From positions 220,780-284,779 of the forward strand of contig NZ_SMDC01000004.1 of assembly GCF_004343155.1 (NCBI RefSeq): 64,000 nt of DNA, written 5' to 3'. Made by a program: the position numbers and the translations under genes. The notes below the pieces were generated by a model that made no database searches, was not told where the DNA came from, and saw nothing but the letters and a program-made list of their open reading frames with translations. The stretch is from Marichromatium gracile. GTDB lineage: Bacteria; Pseudomonadota; Gammaproteobacteria; Chromatiales; Chromatiaceae. This document shows, piece by piece, positions 50,221 through 59,502 of this stretch (position 1 is its first letter; each line of letters begins with the position of its first letter).

Positions 50221-50293
50221 CGGCCCAGGCCACAAGGACCCCAACCCCGCGCCGCCCGACGGCGCATCTCACCGCACCATGGAGGATGCAACC

Positions 50294-50614
50294 ATGCGTC
50301 AACGTCCGAACCTCACCCATGTCGTACTCTACGGCGCCCTGCTCGCCCTGGTCACCAGTCTCGGCGCCCGCGCCGAGACCAGCGCCAGCGGCGTGGTCGA
50401 GCGTGTCTGGGACGACGGCTTCCTGCTCGACACCGGCAGCGAGCGACTCGACGTCGAACTCGACAGCCTGCGCGCCCTGGGCATCACCCCGGGGACCCGG
50501 GTGACCATCGCCGGCGACTACGACGATGACGACCACGACGACCACGACGACCACGACGACGATGATGACGACGACGGTCGCGACTTCCGCGCCCGCCGCG
50601 TGACCATCGACTGA
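50294..50614 (+). CDS. small periplasmic protein with Asp/His-rich tract
   Basis: A 106-residue exported protein: signal peptide (about 1-27, ending ARA), then a small beta-rich domain of DUF5666/OB type (SGVVERVWDDGFLLDTGSERLDVE, GITPGTRVTIAGDY), into which an acidic tract of Asp with three His is inserted (about residues 76-95) before DFRARRVTID. The tract suggests divalent metal binding (inference). ATG 50294 follows GGAGG (50281-50285). Confidence 0.75.
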   Translation: MRQRPNLTHVVLYGALLALVTSLGARAETSASGVVERVWDDGFLLDTGSERLDVELDSLRALGITPGTRVTIAGDYDDDDHDDHDDHDDDDDDDGRDFRARRVTID

Positions 50615-50635
50615 GTGAATCGGCTGTCAGCGTCT

Positions 50636-50800
50636 CGCTGACAGCTTCCAGTCGCCAGTCGCCAGCCGCCAGCAAGAGGGTCGGCGCTGACGGCTTGCTC
50701 GTCGGTTGGACTGCCCATCGGACCACGGAGCGGGACGGGCAATCCAGCAGCCAGCAGGAGAAGCCAGGCGCTGGAAGCTGGCGGCTGACAACTGGCGCCC
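50636..50800. repeat. intergenic repeat: GCCAG-rich motifs with long inverted arms
   Basis: The left end carries GCTGACAGCTTCCAG followed by short reiterations of GTCGCCA/GCCGCCA. The right end carries the reverse, CTGGAAGCTGGCGGCTGAC. Together they form inverted arms around ~115 bases. It looks like a small non-coding dispersed element; no gene fits within it. Confidence 0.55.
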
Positions 50801-50823
50801 ATTTGCCTCAGCCCTTTCGTACC

Positions 50824-50851
50824 GTCTAGACTGTTCTACAATCGTCCAGAC
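50824..50851 (+). promoter_or_regulatory. candidate TetR operator/promoter
   Basis: GTCTAGAC (50824-50831) and GTCCAGAC (50844-50851) form an imperfect inverted repeat just upstream of the tetR-like ATG, with a TACAAT -10-like box (50837-50842) between them. The site suits autorepression and control of the efflux operon. Confidence 0.5.
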
Positions 50852-50864
50852 CGGTGATCCATCC

Positions 50865-51434
50865 ATGCCCGAAACCCAAGCCCCCAAGCCGTCGCTGCGC
50901 GAGCGCGTGCTCGATGCCGCCGAGACCGTGGTGATGCGCGATGGCGCCGCGCGACTGACGCTCGACGCGGTGATCGCCGAGGCCGGCGCCAGCAAGGGCG
51001 GGATGCTCTATCACTTCAGGAGCAAGGAGGCGCTGCTCGAGGGGCTGGTCGAGCGTACCCTGGCACGCGACGAGGCCGACATCGGCGCGCTGCGCGACAC
51101 CCTCCCGCCCGATCAGCCCAACCGCGAGGGCCGCGCCCGGCTCATCGCCTCGCTCGCCCCCTGTCCGGTCTCGCCCGAGCTCGGCATCGCGGTGATCGCC
51201 GCCTCCGCGCACCATCGCGAGCTGCTCGCGCCGATCCGCACACACGTCACCGAGACGCTCGACGCGCTCGGCGCGCTGGAGGACGAGATCCCGAACGCCC
51301 GGCTGCTCTATCTGGCGATGGCCGGGCTCTACATGTTCGACGTCTTCGGCATCTCGCCGCTCGACCCCGACGAGGCCGACGCGCTGCGCGCCCAGGCCCG
51401 GCGCATCCTCGACGATCACGGAGCCCTTCGATGA
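50865..51434 (+). CDS. TetR/AcrR family transcriptional repressor
   Basis: A 189-residue repressor with an N-terminal HTH (LTLDAVIAEAGASKGGMLYHFRSKEALLEGL, about 28-58) and a helical ligand domain with the TetR_C_37-like pattern. ATG 50865 is set by the TetR fold starting with SLRERVLDAAE. Its stop overlaps the adaptor start by 4 bases, so it is co-translated with the efflux genes it likely controls. Confidence 0.9.
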   Translation: MPETQAPKPSLRERVLDAAETVVMRDGAARLTLDAVIAEAGASKGGMLYHFRSKEALLEGLVERTLARDEADIGALRDTLPPDQPNREGRARLIASLAPCPVSPELGIAVIAASAHHRELLAPIRTHVTETLDALGALEDEIPNARLLYLAMAGLYMFDVFGISPLDPDEADALRAQARRILDDHGALR

Positions 51435-52522
51435 CCGCCCTATCCCCCCGTCCGTCACTGCTGCTCGCCGCCCTGATCGCGCTGCTCGGCGGCGCGCTCG
51501 GCGGCTGTGACCGCGCCGCTGCCGAGTCCGACACGACCACCAGCGCGCCGACCTCGCAACCGGTGCGGCTGTTCACCGTCGATACCGCGCCGAGATCCGA
51601 GCTGCGCCGCTTCCCGGCCACCATCGAGGCCTCGCAGACCTCGGCCGTCTCCTTCCAGGTGCCGGGCAAGCTCGAACGCTTCCCCATCCGCGAGGGCGAG
51701 ACCATCGGCGCCGGCGAGACGATCGCCGCGCTCGACGCCACCGACTATGCGCTCGCGCTGCGCGAGGCCAGGGTCCAGGCCGATCTCGCGCGCAAGGAGC
51801 TCAAGCGCAAGCAGGCGCTCAGCGAGCGCGGCCATCTCGCCGAGAACGCCCTCGACGACGCCCGCGCCACCGCCGACCTCGCCCAGGTGCGGCTCGAACA
51901 GGCGGCGCAGAACCTCGCCTACACCGAGCTGGAGGCGCCCTTCGACGCGCTGCTTGCCGAGCGTCTGGTCGATCGCTTCGTCAACGTCCGCGCCGGCGAG
52001 CCGATCGCGCTGCTGCAGGACATCTCGGTGCTCACCGTCGAGGTCGACGTGCCCGAGCGGCTGATGGCGCGGGTACGGCGCGAGCAGGTCGGCGCCATCA
52101 CCGCCGAGCTCTCGGCCTGGCCGGGGCGCAGCTTCCCGCTGAGCATCCGCGAGTTCGCCACCGAGCCCGACCCGCGCACCCGCACCTACACCATCACCCT
52201 GTTCATGACCAACCCCGACGACATCCAGGTGCTGCCGGGGATGACCGCCACCGTCAGCGCCGAGATCCTCACCACCGCCGAGGGCACGATCGAGGTGCCG
52301 ATCGGCGCGCTCGACGCCGATGCCGCCGGCGACTTCCGCGTCTGGGTCTACGACCCCGAGCGCGGTCAGGTGCAGCCGCGCGCCGTCGCGGTCGCCACCC
52401 TCGACGGCAGCCACGCGCGCATCCTCTCGGGGCTGGCCGAGGGCGAGCGCATCGTCGCCGCCGGGGTCGGCTTCCTCAGCGCCGGTCAGCGGGTGCGCCC
52501 GCTCGACGACACCGCCCAGTAG
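51431..52522 (+). CDS. RND efflux periplasmic adaptor (MFP) lipoprotein
   Basis: A 363-residue periplasmic adaptor with a lipobox signal (LLGGALGGC, about 18-26), barrel-sandwich lipoyl halves (TSAVSFQVPGKLERFPIREGETIGAGE and the returning LEAPFDALLAERLV), a short alpha-hairpin (RKELKRKQALSERGHLAENALDDARA) and a beta-barrel/membrane-proximal end. Connects the RND pump to an outer-membrane channel (not encoded here). Overlaps tetR; 18 bases before the pump gene. Confidence 0.93.
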   Translation: MTALSPRPSLLLAALIALLGGALGGCDRAAAESDTTTSAPTSQPVRLFTVDTAPRSELRRFPATIEASQTSAVSFQVPGKLERFPIREGETIGAGETIAALDATDYALALREARVQADLARKELKRKQALSERGHLAENALDDARATADLAQVRLEQAAQNLAYTELEAPFDALLAERLVDRFVNVRAGEPIALLQDISVLTVEVDVPERLMARVRREQVGAITAELSAWPGRSFPLSIREFATEPDPRTRTYTITLFMTNPDDIQVLPGMTATVSAEILTTAEGTIEVPIGALDADAAGDFRVWVYDPERGQVQPRAVAVATLDGSHARILSGLAEGERIVAAGVGFLSAGQRVRPLDDTAQ

Positions 52523-52540
52523 CATCGGGAACCCCTACCC

Positions 52541-55500
52541 ATGGACATCGCTCGCGCCGCCATCGACAAGCCGGTCAACACCTGGCTGCTGATCCTCATC
52601 TGTCTGCTCGGGGGACTCTGGGCCCTGTTCAGCCTGGGACGGCTGGAGGACCCCGAGTTCACCATCAAGCAGGCGATCATCACCACCAGCTATCCCGGCG
52701 CCTCCGCACTCGAGGTCGAGCAGGAGGTGACCGACCAGCTCGAGATCGCCCTCCAGCGCCTGCCCCAGATCAAGGAGATCCGCTCGCGCTCCGAGCCCGG
52801 GCGCTCGCTGATCGATGTCGAGATCCTCGAGCAGTACGACTCCAGCCAGCTGCCGCAGATCTGGGACGAGCTGCGGCGCAAGGTCCGCGACGCCAGCGCC
52901 GCCCTGCCCCCGGGGGCAGGCACCCCGCACGTCAACGACGACTTCGGCGACGTCTACGGGCTTTACTACGCGCTCAGCGCCCCGGACTACAGCCAGGCCG
53001 AGCTGCGCGACTTCGCCCGCACCCTGCGCCAGGAGCTGTTGCGGATACCGGGCGTGGCCAAGGTGGCGATCAGCGGGCTGCGCGCCGAGCGCATCTTCGT
53101 CGAGCCGCCGCAGTCGGTGCTCACCCAGCTCGGCATCGCCCCGACGCTGATCGCCAACGCCATCTCGGTGCAGAACGCGGTGGTCGAGAGCGGCGCGCTG
53201 CGGGTCGAGGACCGCTCGGTGCGCCTCGCCCCTTCGGGCACCTTCGACTCGGTCGCGCGCATCGAGGCGCTGCCGCTCGGCGGCCCCGGGGCGAGCAGCG
53301 AGCACGCCAGCCTGCGGCTCGGCGACATCGCCCGGGTGAGCCGCGGCGAGGAGGAGATCCCGACCCTGCTGGTGCGCCACAACGGTCGCCCGGCGGTGGC
53401 CATCGGCGTCTCGGCGCAGAGCGGCACCAACATCGTCGAGGTCGGCGCGACGGTCGAGGCGCGAATCCACGCGCTGCTCGAGACCCTGCCGCTCGGCGTC
53501 ACCATCGATCCGATCTACCAGCAGCACCGAGTGGTCGATGAGGCGGTCAACGGTTTTCTCGTCAACCTCGCAAGCTCGGTGGCGATCGTCATCCTGGTGC
53601 TCTGTCTGGCGATGGGCTGGCGCGGCGGGCTGGTGGTCGGCGGGGTGCTGCTGCTCACCGTGCTCGGCACCCTGCTGCTGATGAAGATCGGCGGCATCAC
53701 CATGCAGCGCGTCTCGCTCGGCGCGCTGATCATCGCCATGGGCATGCTGGTCGACAACGCCATCGTCATCGCCGAGGGGATGATGGTGCGGATGCGGCGC
53801 GGGCTGGGGGCGCTGGAGGCGGCGCAGCAGATCACCAACCAGACCAAGTGGCCGCTGCTGGCGGCGACGGTGATCGGCATCCTCGCCTTCTCCGGGATCG
53901 GGCTGTCGAACGACTCGACCGGGGAGTACACCTTCTCGCTGTTCGCGGTGATCGCCATCTCGCTGCTGCTGAGCTGGGTGCTGGCGGTGACGGTGGCCCC
54001 GTTGTTCGGCAGCTATCTGTTCCGCAGCGCCGCCGAGCGCCGCGACGAGGAGGAGGCCGGCGGCGTCCTGCTCGGCGGCTATCGCGGGCTGGTGCACCTG
54101 GCGCTGCGCCACCGGCTGACCACGGTGGCGGCGCTGGTCGGCTCGACCCTGGCGGCGGTGATCGGCTTCGGCGCCGTGCCCCAGTCCTTCTTCCCCGACA
54201 GCGCCACGCCGCTCTTCTATGTCGACGTGTGGCACGAACAGGGCACCGACATCCGCGCCACCGCCGCCGACATGGCCGAACTCGGCAACGCGCTCGGCCA
54301 GCTCGACGGGGTCACGGACGTCACCAGCTTCAGCGGCTCGGGCGCCGACCGGCTGATGCTGGTCTATGCCCCGGAGCTGCCCAACAGCGCCTATGGCCAG
54401 TGCATCGTGCGCGTCACCGACGCCGCGCGCATCCCCGAGATCGCCGCGCGCGTGCGCCAGTGGATCGGCGAGCACCAGCCCCAGGTCAAGGGCTGGACCA
54501 GCCGCATCCGCCTCGGCCCCGGAGGCGGCGCCAAGATCGAGGCGCGCTTCTCCGGTCCCGACAACGCCACCCTGCGCGCGCTCGCCGCCGAGGCCGAGCG
54601 CATCTTCCGCGACCACGGCCTGATCAACGTGCGCCACGACTGGCGCCAGTACCGCCCGCTGATCGTCCCCCGGCTGGCCGAGGAGCGCGCCACCGCCGCC
54701 GGGGTGAGCCGCGCCGACATCGCCGATACCCTGGCGATGGTCACCGAGGGGCGCACCGTCGGGCTCTATCGCGAGGGCGATCGGCTGATCCCGATCGTGA
54801 TGCGCGCCCCCGATGACGAGCGCAACGGCAACACCGACCTGCGCGACCGTCGCGTCTGGTCGGCCACCGCCGGCGCCTACATCCCCATGACCGAGGTCAT
54901 CGACCGCTTCGAGACCGGCACCGAGGACGGGCTGATCCGCCGGCTCGACAAGGCACGCACCATCACCGCTCAGGCCGACCCCGCCTACGGCGCCAACACC
55001 GACGCGGCGCTCGCGCAGGTGCGCGGCGCGGTCGAGGCGATCGCGCTGCCGCCGGGCTACCGGCTCGAGTGGGGCGGCGAGTACGAGGACTCCAGCGACG
55101 CCCAGGCCGCGCTCGCGCGCAGCGTCCCGCTCGGCTTCCTGGCGATGGTGCTGATCACCGTGGCGCTGTTCGGCCGGGTGCGCCAGCCGCTGATCATCTG
55201 GCTGTGCGTGCCGATGGCGATCACCGGCGTCACCGCCGCACTGCTCGCCACCGGACAGTCGTTCGGCTTCATGGCCCTGCTCGGCTTCCTCAGCCTCTCG
55301 GGCATGCTGATCAAGAACGCCATCGTCCTGGTCGACGAGATCGACCTGCGCATCGCCGACGGCCACCACCGCCACGACGCCATCGTCGCCGCCAGCGTCA
55401 GCCGTTTCACCCCGGTGATGCTCGCCGCCGGCACCACCATCCTCGGCATGATCCCGCTGCTCTTCGACGTCTTCTTCGCCTCCATGGCCGTCACCATCAT

Positions 55501-55600
55501 GGGCGGACTGGCATTCGCCACCGCCCTCACCCTGATCGCGGTGCCGGTGTTCTATGCCGGATTCTTCAAGGTGAGCGAGGATGAGGCGCGGACGGGGTGA
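52541..55600 (+). CDS. RND efflux transporter permease (HAE1/VexF-like)
   Basis: A complete 1019-residue RND pump: TM1 near 12-30, porter domain, TM2-6 (around 340-490), conserved GALIIAMGMLVDNAIVIAEG in TM4, a second porter half, and TM8-12 at the end (MVLITVALFGRVRQPLIIWLCVP, SGMLIKNAIVLVDEI). It exports hydrophobic or amphiphilic compounds with the preceding adaptor. Third gene of the tetR-mfp-rnd operon. It is distinct from the RND fragment at 1-1224. Confidence 0.95.
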   Translation: MDIARAAIDKPVNTWLLILICLLGGLWALFSLGRLEDPEFTIKQAIITTSYPGASALEVEQEVTDQLEIALQRLPQIKEIRSRSEPGRSLIDVEILEQYDSSQLPQIWDELRRKVRDASAALPPGAGTPHVNDDFGDVYGLYYALSAPDYSQAELRDFARTLRQELLRIPGVAKVAISGLRAERIFVEPPQSVLTQLGIAPTLIANAISVQNAVVESGALRVEDRSVRLAPSGTFDSVARIEALPLGGPGASSEHASLRLGDIARVSRGEEEIPTLLVRHNGRPAVAIGVSAQSGTNIVEVGATVEARIHALLETLPLGVTIDPIYQQHRVVDEAVNGFLVNLASSVAIVILVLCLAMGWRGGLVVGGVLLLTVLGTLLLMKIGGITMQRVSLGALIIAMGMLVDNAIVIAEGMMVRMRRGLGALEAAQQITNQTKWPLLAATVIGILAFSGIGLSNDSTGEYTFSLFAVIAISLLLSWVLAVTVAPLFGSYLFRSAAERRDEEEAGGVLLGGYRGLVHLALRHRLTTVAALVGSTLAAVIGFGAVPQSFFPDSATPLFYVDVWHEQGTDIRATAADMAELGNALGQLDGVTDVTSFSGSGADRLMLVYAPELPNSAYGQCIVRVTDAARIPEIAARVRQWIGEHQPQVKGWTSRIRLGPGGGAKIEARFSGPDNATLRALAAEAERIFRDHGLINVRHDWRQYRPLIVPRLAEERATAAGVSRADIADTLAMVTEGRTVGLYREGDRLIPIVMRAPDDERNGNTDLRDRRVWSATAGAYIPMTEVIDRFETGTEDGLIRRLDKARTITAQADPAYGANTDAALAQVRGAVEAIALPPGYRLEWGGEYEDSSDAQAALARSVPLGFLAMVLITVALFGRVRQPLIIWLCVPMAITGVTAALLATGQSFGFMALLGFLSLSGMLIKNAIVLVDEIDLRIADGHHRHDAIVAASVSRFTPVMLAAGTTILGMIPLLFDVFFASMAVTIMGGLAFATALTLIAVPVFYAGFFKVSEDEARTG

Positions 55601-55701
55601 GCCGGGCGGGTGCGGTGGTTCGGGGTCGGCGGGACGAGAGGTTTGTCGGGCAGACGCGCGGCCTGACCAGGCGGCATCGGCAAGTCAGACGCCCAGGCGA
55701 C

Positions 55702-56862
55702 TCACGCCGCCCTGCCCGCCTGCCCAAACAGCGCCCTGGCGCGTCCGAGCCCGCGCAGATAGCGACACTCGCGACGCGCAGCAAGCGCCGCCAACCGCTC
55801 AGGCGCGCCGATCGCGACACCAAACCCCTTGAGCAGGAAACCCGCGTGCTCGACGAAACGCTCCGGCGCGATGCCGAGCCGGGTGAGGACGTCCAGCAGA
55901 TCCGCCGGGATCGAGCCGCGCTTGCGCGGATGCAGAGCACGGCCAAGCGAATCGACCAGGGTCAGATAATCGTCGAAGGTGAAAGGAATCGCCGCAGGGA
56001 CCTCGGCGGGATTGCCGAAGGGCAACAGCGGCGCGGACGGCAGGCGATTCAGCGCGGTCTCCCAAAGATTATCGCTACGCGAGTCTGAAGGAGAGTCGAT
56101 GGCCTTGGTCTCGGGCGATGTGGTCACACGGACCGACGGCGATGCCTCGCCCGTCTCGACAAGCGCTTCACCAGACGCACACGCATCGTCAGCCCGCAAG
56201 GCGGCGATCCGCGCCGCAATCCCGGTATGCGCACTCTCCTCCGGCATCTCCGCGATCCCCGCCCGAATCGGGTTGAGATCGACATAGGCCATCACCGCCA
56301 ACAGCGCCGTCTCGTCGAGGATCGCCTGCGAGCGAAAGCGTCCCTCCCAGAACCGTCCCCGCACCCCATCCTCCCGATTCGCCGCCCGCGCGATCGACTC
56401 GTTCAGTATCCGCATGAACCAGGAGAGATCCGCCAGCCGCGCCCGGTAGGTCGCGACCAAGCCAGCGACCACCTCCAGCTCCGCCTCGGTCATCCCCGCC
56501 CGCGTCGCAGGCGACAGGAACCGCTCCACCACCACCGGCCCCCGGAACAGACACCGCCAGCGCCGCAGCACCTCGGTATCCGACCACCCCGCCGCCCGAT
56601 CGGCATCGACCCTCACCACCAGATGTACGTGATTGCTCATCACCGCATAAGCCGCGACATCGATCGCGAACACCCCGGCGAGCTGACGCAACCGCAACTC
56701 CACCCAGCCGCGCCGATGCTCGAAGCTCCGTCCGCTCAACCGATCAAAGCCACAGAGATACGCCCGGCTGACGTGTCGGTTCTTCACCTTCGGCCGGGCC
56801 GTGCCCCTTCCTCGGGCCGTAACCAATGCCTCCCGGGTTCCGCGCAATAGACATCCGCACAT
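55702..56862 (-). CDS. REP-associated Y1 (TnpA_REP-type) HUH transposase
   Basis: A 386-residue relative of IS200-like Y1 transposases of the single-copy REP-associated type. The HUH motif lies in YAVMSNHVHLVVRV (about 93-106), followed by SWFMRILNESIARAANRE, GRFWEGRFRSQAILDE and YVDLNPIRAG with the probable catalytic Tyr. A further ~190-residue C-terminal extension is seen. The N-terminal part is not clearly homologous and an upstream minus-strand frame ends in this region, so the true start is uncertain. It stands at the left edge of the AT-rich island. Confidence 0.83.
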   Translation of the reverse strand: MCGCLLRGTREALVTARGRGTARPKVKNRHVSRAYLCGFDRLSGRSFEHRRGWVELRLRQLAGVFAIDVAAYAVMSNHVHLVVRVDADRAAGWSDTEVLRRWRCLFRGPVVVERFLSPATRAGMTEAELEVVAGLVATYRARLADLSWFMRILNESIARAANREDGVRGRFWEGRFRSQAILDETALLAVMAYVDLNPIRAGIAEMPEESAHTGIAARIAALRADDACASGEALVETGEASPSVRVTTSPETKAIDSPSDSRSDNLWETALNRLPSAPLLPFGNPAEVPAAIPFTFDDYLTLVDSLGRALHPRKRGSIPADLLDVLTRLGIAPERFVEHAGFLLKGFGVAIGAPERLAALAARRECRYLRGLGRARALFGQAGRAA

Positions 56863-57199
56863 GCTTCGGGTCTACGACTCCGGGGAACCGATCGGCCACT
56901 TGCGCTGACGCGACCGCTCGTCTTGCCTTCCCGCTCACCCAACGCGGTCAGCGTTCCCAACCTTGATTTCGGAGCTCCATACCGAGCCTATGCATGCCCC
57001 TGTCAACGCTTAACCGCTGCCCTCGCGGACAGTCCGGCCCATGACTCGGGGTCCCGGCGGTTCGCTACACCTTTCCGGGGAGAGGGCTTTCACCTCCAAT
57101 CTCTTGCCGGCTTTTCCCGGCGCTCTGGATGTTCTGTAACTTCTTCCTTAAAATTCTTCAAATCTGATTTTTATTCGATTAATACAAAATGTTTTTTAT
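56863..57199. other. 337-base junction where GC falls into the accessory island
   Basis: From about 56,940 to 57,120 the sequence is GC-rich, with one short open frame (56923-57237) that I cannot assign. After about 57,125 it becomes strongly AT-rich (ATTCTTCAAATCTGATTTTT) up to the protease stop. I see no integrase, tRNA end or clear attachment repeat here. The junction marks a change of DNA origin. Confidence 0.5.
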
Positions 57200-58168
57200 T
57201 CAATTTTCCGGGAAAACGCAGTGAAGCAAAATCCTAAGTTCATTAATTTCACGGTCGCGGTCTGGCCTACATCCAAATTCTCGAGGAATGGTGTTCAGCA
57301 AAGCACAAAATGGCACAAGCCCACTTTCTGTTAATTCCGGATAATCCTCGCAAGCTCTAGCAACACTCCATGCAACTTGGCGCGGCCTGCCATCTAACTC
57401 TATTTCATTTAATATTCGATGCCTTCTCCCAAGAGCAATCTCAATAAAGCTTATTCTTGATTCCTTGATTCCCCACCCAGGCAAATTAAGTAGCAAATCC
57501 CTCACCCTCTCAACTGTTTGAGGCTTAAAAAAACCACCTTCAAAGTCATTCGTAAAACCTTCCTTTTTATTTAACTCTACACCCACTTTAAAACAAAAAA
57601 AACTGACTGATTCCGGCGTGATAGCCCAGCCCCCAAGGTCTGTCTGAGTGTCATTACTGAAACGGGTAACCCCAACGATTTCGCCTGTCCCCATATTAAT
57701 TAAAGGACCACCACTAAAGCCGCACTCTATTCTCCCTTGCTTTAGCTTAATTAGCTCTAAATCAACTTCTTTTTTTGCGTATTTTATTGTTGTAAAACCC
57801 TCAACGCGAGCCGTAAACTCATCAAACTCTGGCCTATGATCACGAACCGGAAAGCCAATACCAAGAACCAGCGCGTCACGCCGCGGCCTATTGCCAAATA
57901 CTGCATTGACAGATTTGACCTTAAAATCTTCGAGCAAAGCCAAATCTAAATCTCTCTCAAGATGGCGCAAAATCGATGTGCGTAAAACCCCATCCCAAAG
58001 ACGAACTTCAACGCTATCATTAATCTTAATATCAGGATTTAAAACATGTGCACATGTTAAAATCCAGCCAGGAGAAACAGCAAAGCCACAGCCGATACTT
58101 CTTCCTGCTACAAGCACGCACTCTTTACGCAACTTAACGACTATCTGCTCAACCAAACTACTATCCAC
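57200..58168 (-). CDS. trypsin-like serine protease with C-terminal effector-associated domain
   Basis: A 322-residue protein with no signal peptide, so probably cytoplasmic. Residues ~10-200 form a trypsin-like/Deg fold with the triad H41 (TCAHV), D75 (DLAL) and S152 (CGFSGGPL). Residues ~218-310 form a helical domain (LLLNLPGWG, IALGRRHRI, RQVAWSVARACEDYP) matching the N-terminus of the STAND NTPase encoded upstream. In EAD-coupled conflict systems a shared domain recruits an effector to its NTPase, so this is the likely effector (inference). GTG start, with AAGGAG eight bases before it. AT-rich, unlike the chromosome, hence transferred. An IS481 now lies 48 bases upstream. Confidence 0.85.
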   Translation of the reverse strand: MDSSLVEQIVVKLRKECVLVAGRSIGCGFAVSPGWILTCAHVLNPDIKINDSVEVRLWDGVLRTSILRHLERDLDLALLEDFKVKSVNAVFGNRPRRDALVLGIGFPVRDHRPEFDEFTARVEGFTTIKYAKKEVDLELIKLKQGRIECGFSGGPLINMGTGEIVGVTRFSNDTQTDLGGWAITPESVSFFCFKVGVELNKKEGFTNDFEGGFFKPQTVERVRDLLLNLPGWGIKESRISFIEIALGRRHRILNEIELDGRPRQVAWSVARACEDYPELTESGLVPFCALLNTIPREFGCRPDRDREINELRILLHCVFPEN

Positions 58169-58345
58169 TAGCGCATCTCCTTACATGTCAATTCTACTTA
58201 GATTGTATACGGTAACTGTCAAGGTAGATGTCGCCTCTCATGAGGCTTGTTATGCAGCTTCGCCCTCTGGGCATCTGTCATCGTCCTCGCGCGCCGGGTT
58301 GAGTGTCACGCTGGCAACGAGTGTCCAGTTGCGGGTCGCGCGCCT

Positions 58346-59502
58346 CCAGCGCCTGCCTCGGGTTGGCGTCGAGGACTCATTGCACCGCCCGCTCCGCTTC
58401 TCCACGACGCTCTCGCCCGCGCAGGAAGTCCTTGTGGTAGCACTGCGTGAGACGCGGTTGCTGCCGCTCGACGATCTGTTGGTGGTGACCCGTGAGTTCA
58501 TCCATCCCAAGGCCTCGCGCTCGGCACTCGATCACTGCTTGCGCCGCTACGGCGTCTCCAACCTCAAGGCCCTGATCCCACAGGAGGCCGACGCAGCAAA
58601 ACGTCCGGTCAAGTCGTTCAAGGACGACGAACCGGGGGTCGTCCATGTCGACGTCAAGTCTCTGCCCCAGATGCCCGATGAGGACCGGCGCCGCTATCTC
58701 TTCGCCGCCATCGACCGCGCTACCCGCTGGGTCTATGTCGAGATCCTCGACGACAAGTCAGCAGCCTCGGCCAGTGGCTTTCTCGAGCGCTTGATCGCCA
58801 AGGCCCCGTTCGCCAGGGCTATCGCATCAAGTACCCCCAATATTCCATTTCGCTAATATTGATTATAATTCAAAGCGATAGGGAGGTCGGCACTCGTTGC
58901 TCAAGACGAGGCTTTGCCGAGGGCTCGCTTCTTGGCGCCATGATCAAGACGAAGTCTCGCTCCAGTTGTGGATCTTGTCTTGCACAGTCCGAAACCTTTC
59001 GTGGGAATAACGACGGGGTTTCGATGCAAGATGGCAACAATAGACTGATATCAAAAGATATTGGCGCCTTATAATATTGGAGATCCTTGATGCGATAGCC
59101 CTGCCCCGTTCGCCCTCTCCAAGATCCTCACCGACAACGGTAAGGCGTTCACCGATCGTTTCTGCGTCACCGGTGAGCGTGCCCCGACCGGACTGCATCG
59201 CTTCGATCAGGTCTGTGTCCAGCACGCCATCGAGCATCGTCTGATCAAACCCAGAATCCCACAGACCAACGGCCTGGTCGAGCGCTTCAACGGACGCATC
59301 GCCGAGGTGTTGGCCACCACACGCTTCGACTCCGCCCTGAGTCTGGAGCAAACCATCACCCGCTATGTCCAGGGCTACAACCAGTGCATCCCCCTAGAAA
59401 GCGCTCGGGCACATCGCCCCGATTCAAGCGCTCAAGGAATGGGCGCAGAAACGGGCCTGAGTTATTCAATAAGTGGGTTTACAATCTTAGGGGACTTGAC
59501 AT
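58346..59502 (+). pseudogene. IS481 transposase, disrupted
   Basis: Catalytic core readable as RETRLLPLDDLLVVTREFIHP through ASGFLERLIAKAPFA, then, after the MITE, LSKILTDNGKAF to ITRYVQGYNQCIP. Removing the MITE and one target duplication restores the frame exactly across the junction, so the gene was open there when the MITE entered. Later frameshifts in the C-terminal ALGHIAPIQALKEW region make it inactive. Confidence 0.85.
58814..59103. mobile_element. 290-bp MITE with ~30-bp inverted ends and 10-bp target duplication
   Basis: Begins CAGGGCTATCGCATCAAG (58814-58831) and ends with its exact complement (59086-59103); imperfect matching continues to AATATT on both sides. The 10 bases CCCCGTTCGC are duplicated directly outside (58804-58813 and 59104-59113). 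No protein family is recognisable inside. A 10-bp duplication fits mobilisation by an IS4-type transposase (inference). Confidence 0.92.

Larger units (their letters stand above)
58217..59502 (+). mobile_element. degraded IS481-family element carrying a nested MITE
   Basis: Ends resemble IS481 termini: TGTCAAGG at the left and the complement of TGTCAAGTCCCC at the right. The transposase (about 58346-59502, plus) shows the DDE segments (PGVVHVDVKSLPQM with the first Asp; LTDNGKAF with the second; NGLVERFNGR with Glu) but has lost its N-terminal HTH. It carries frameshifts near 59394 and 59450 and is cut by the 290-bp insert. It sits between the NTPase and the protease genes and its right end abuts the NTPase stop codon. 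Confidence 0.83.

Noticed and set aside
52535..55375. 946-residue minus-strand open frame under the RND pump
   Set aside because: Antisense shadow; the plus-strand RND protein is complete and conserved.
56744..56938. 64-residue minus-strand open frame upstream of the Y1 transposase
   Set aside because: No recognisable domain and overlaps the transposase start in another frame; it may be the remains of an older 5' end but cannot be supported.
58859..59351. Short open frames inside the MITE and across its right end
   Set aside because: They cross the inverted repeat and the IS481 pseudogene, have no ribosome site and show no family resemblance.
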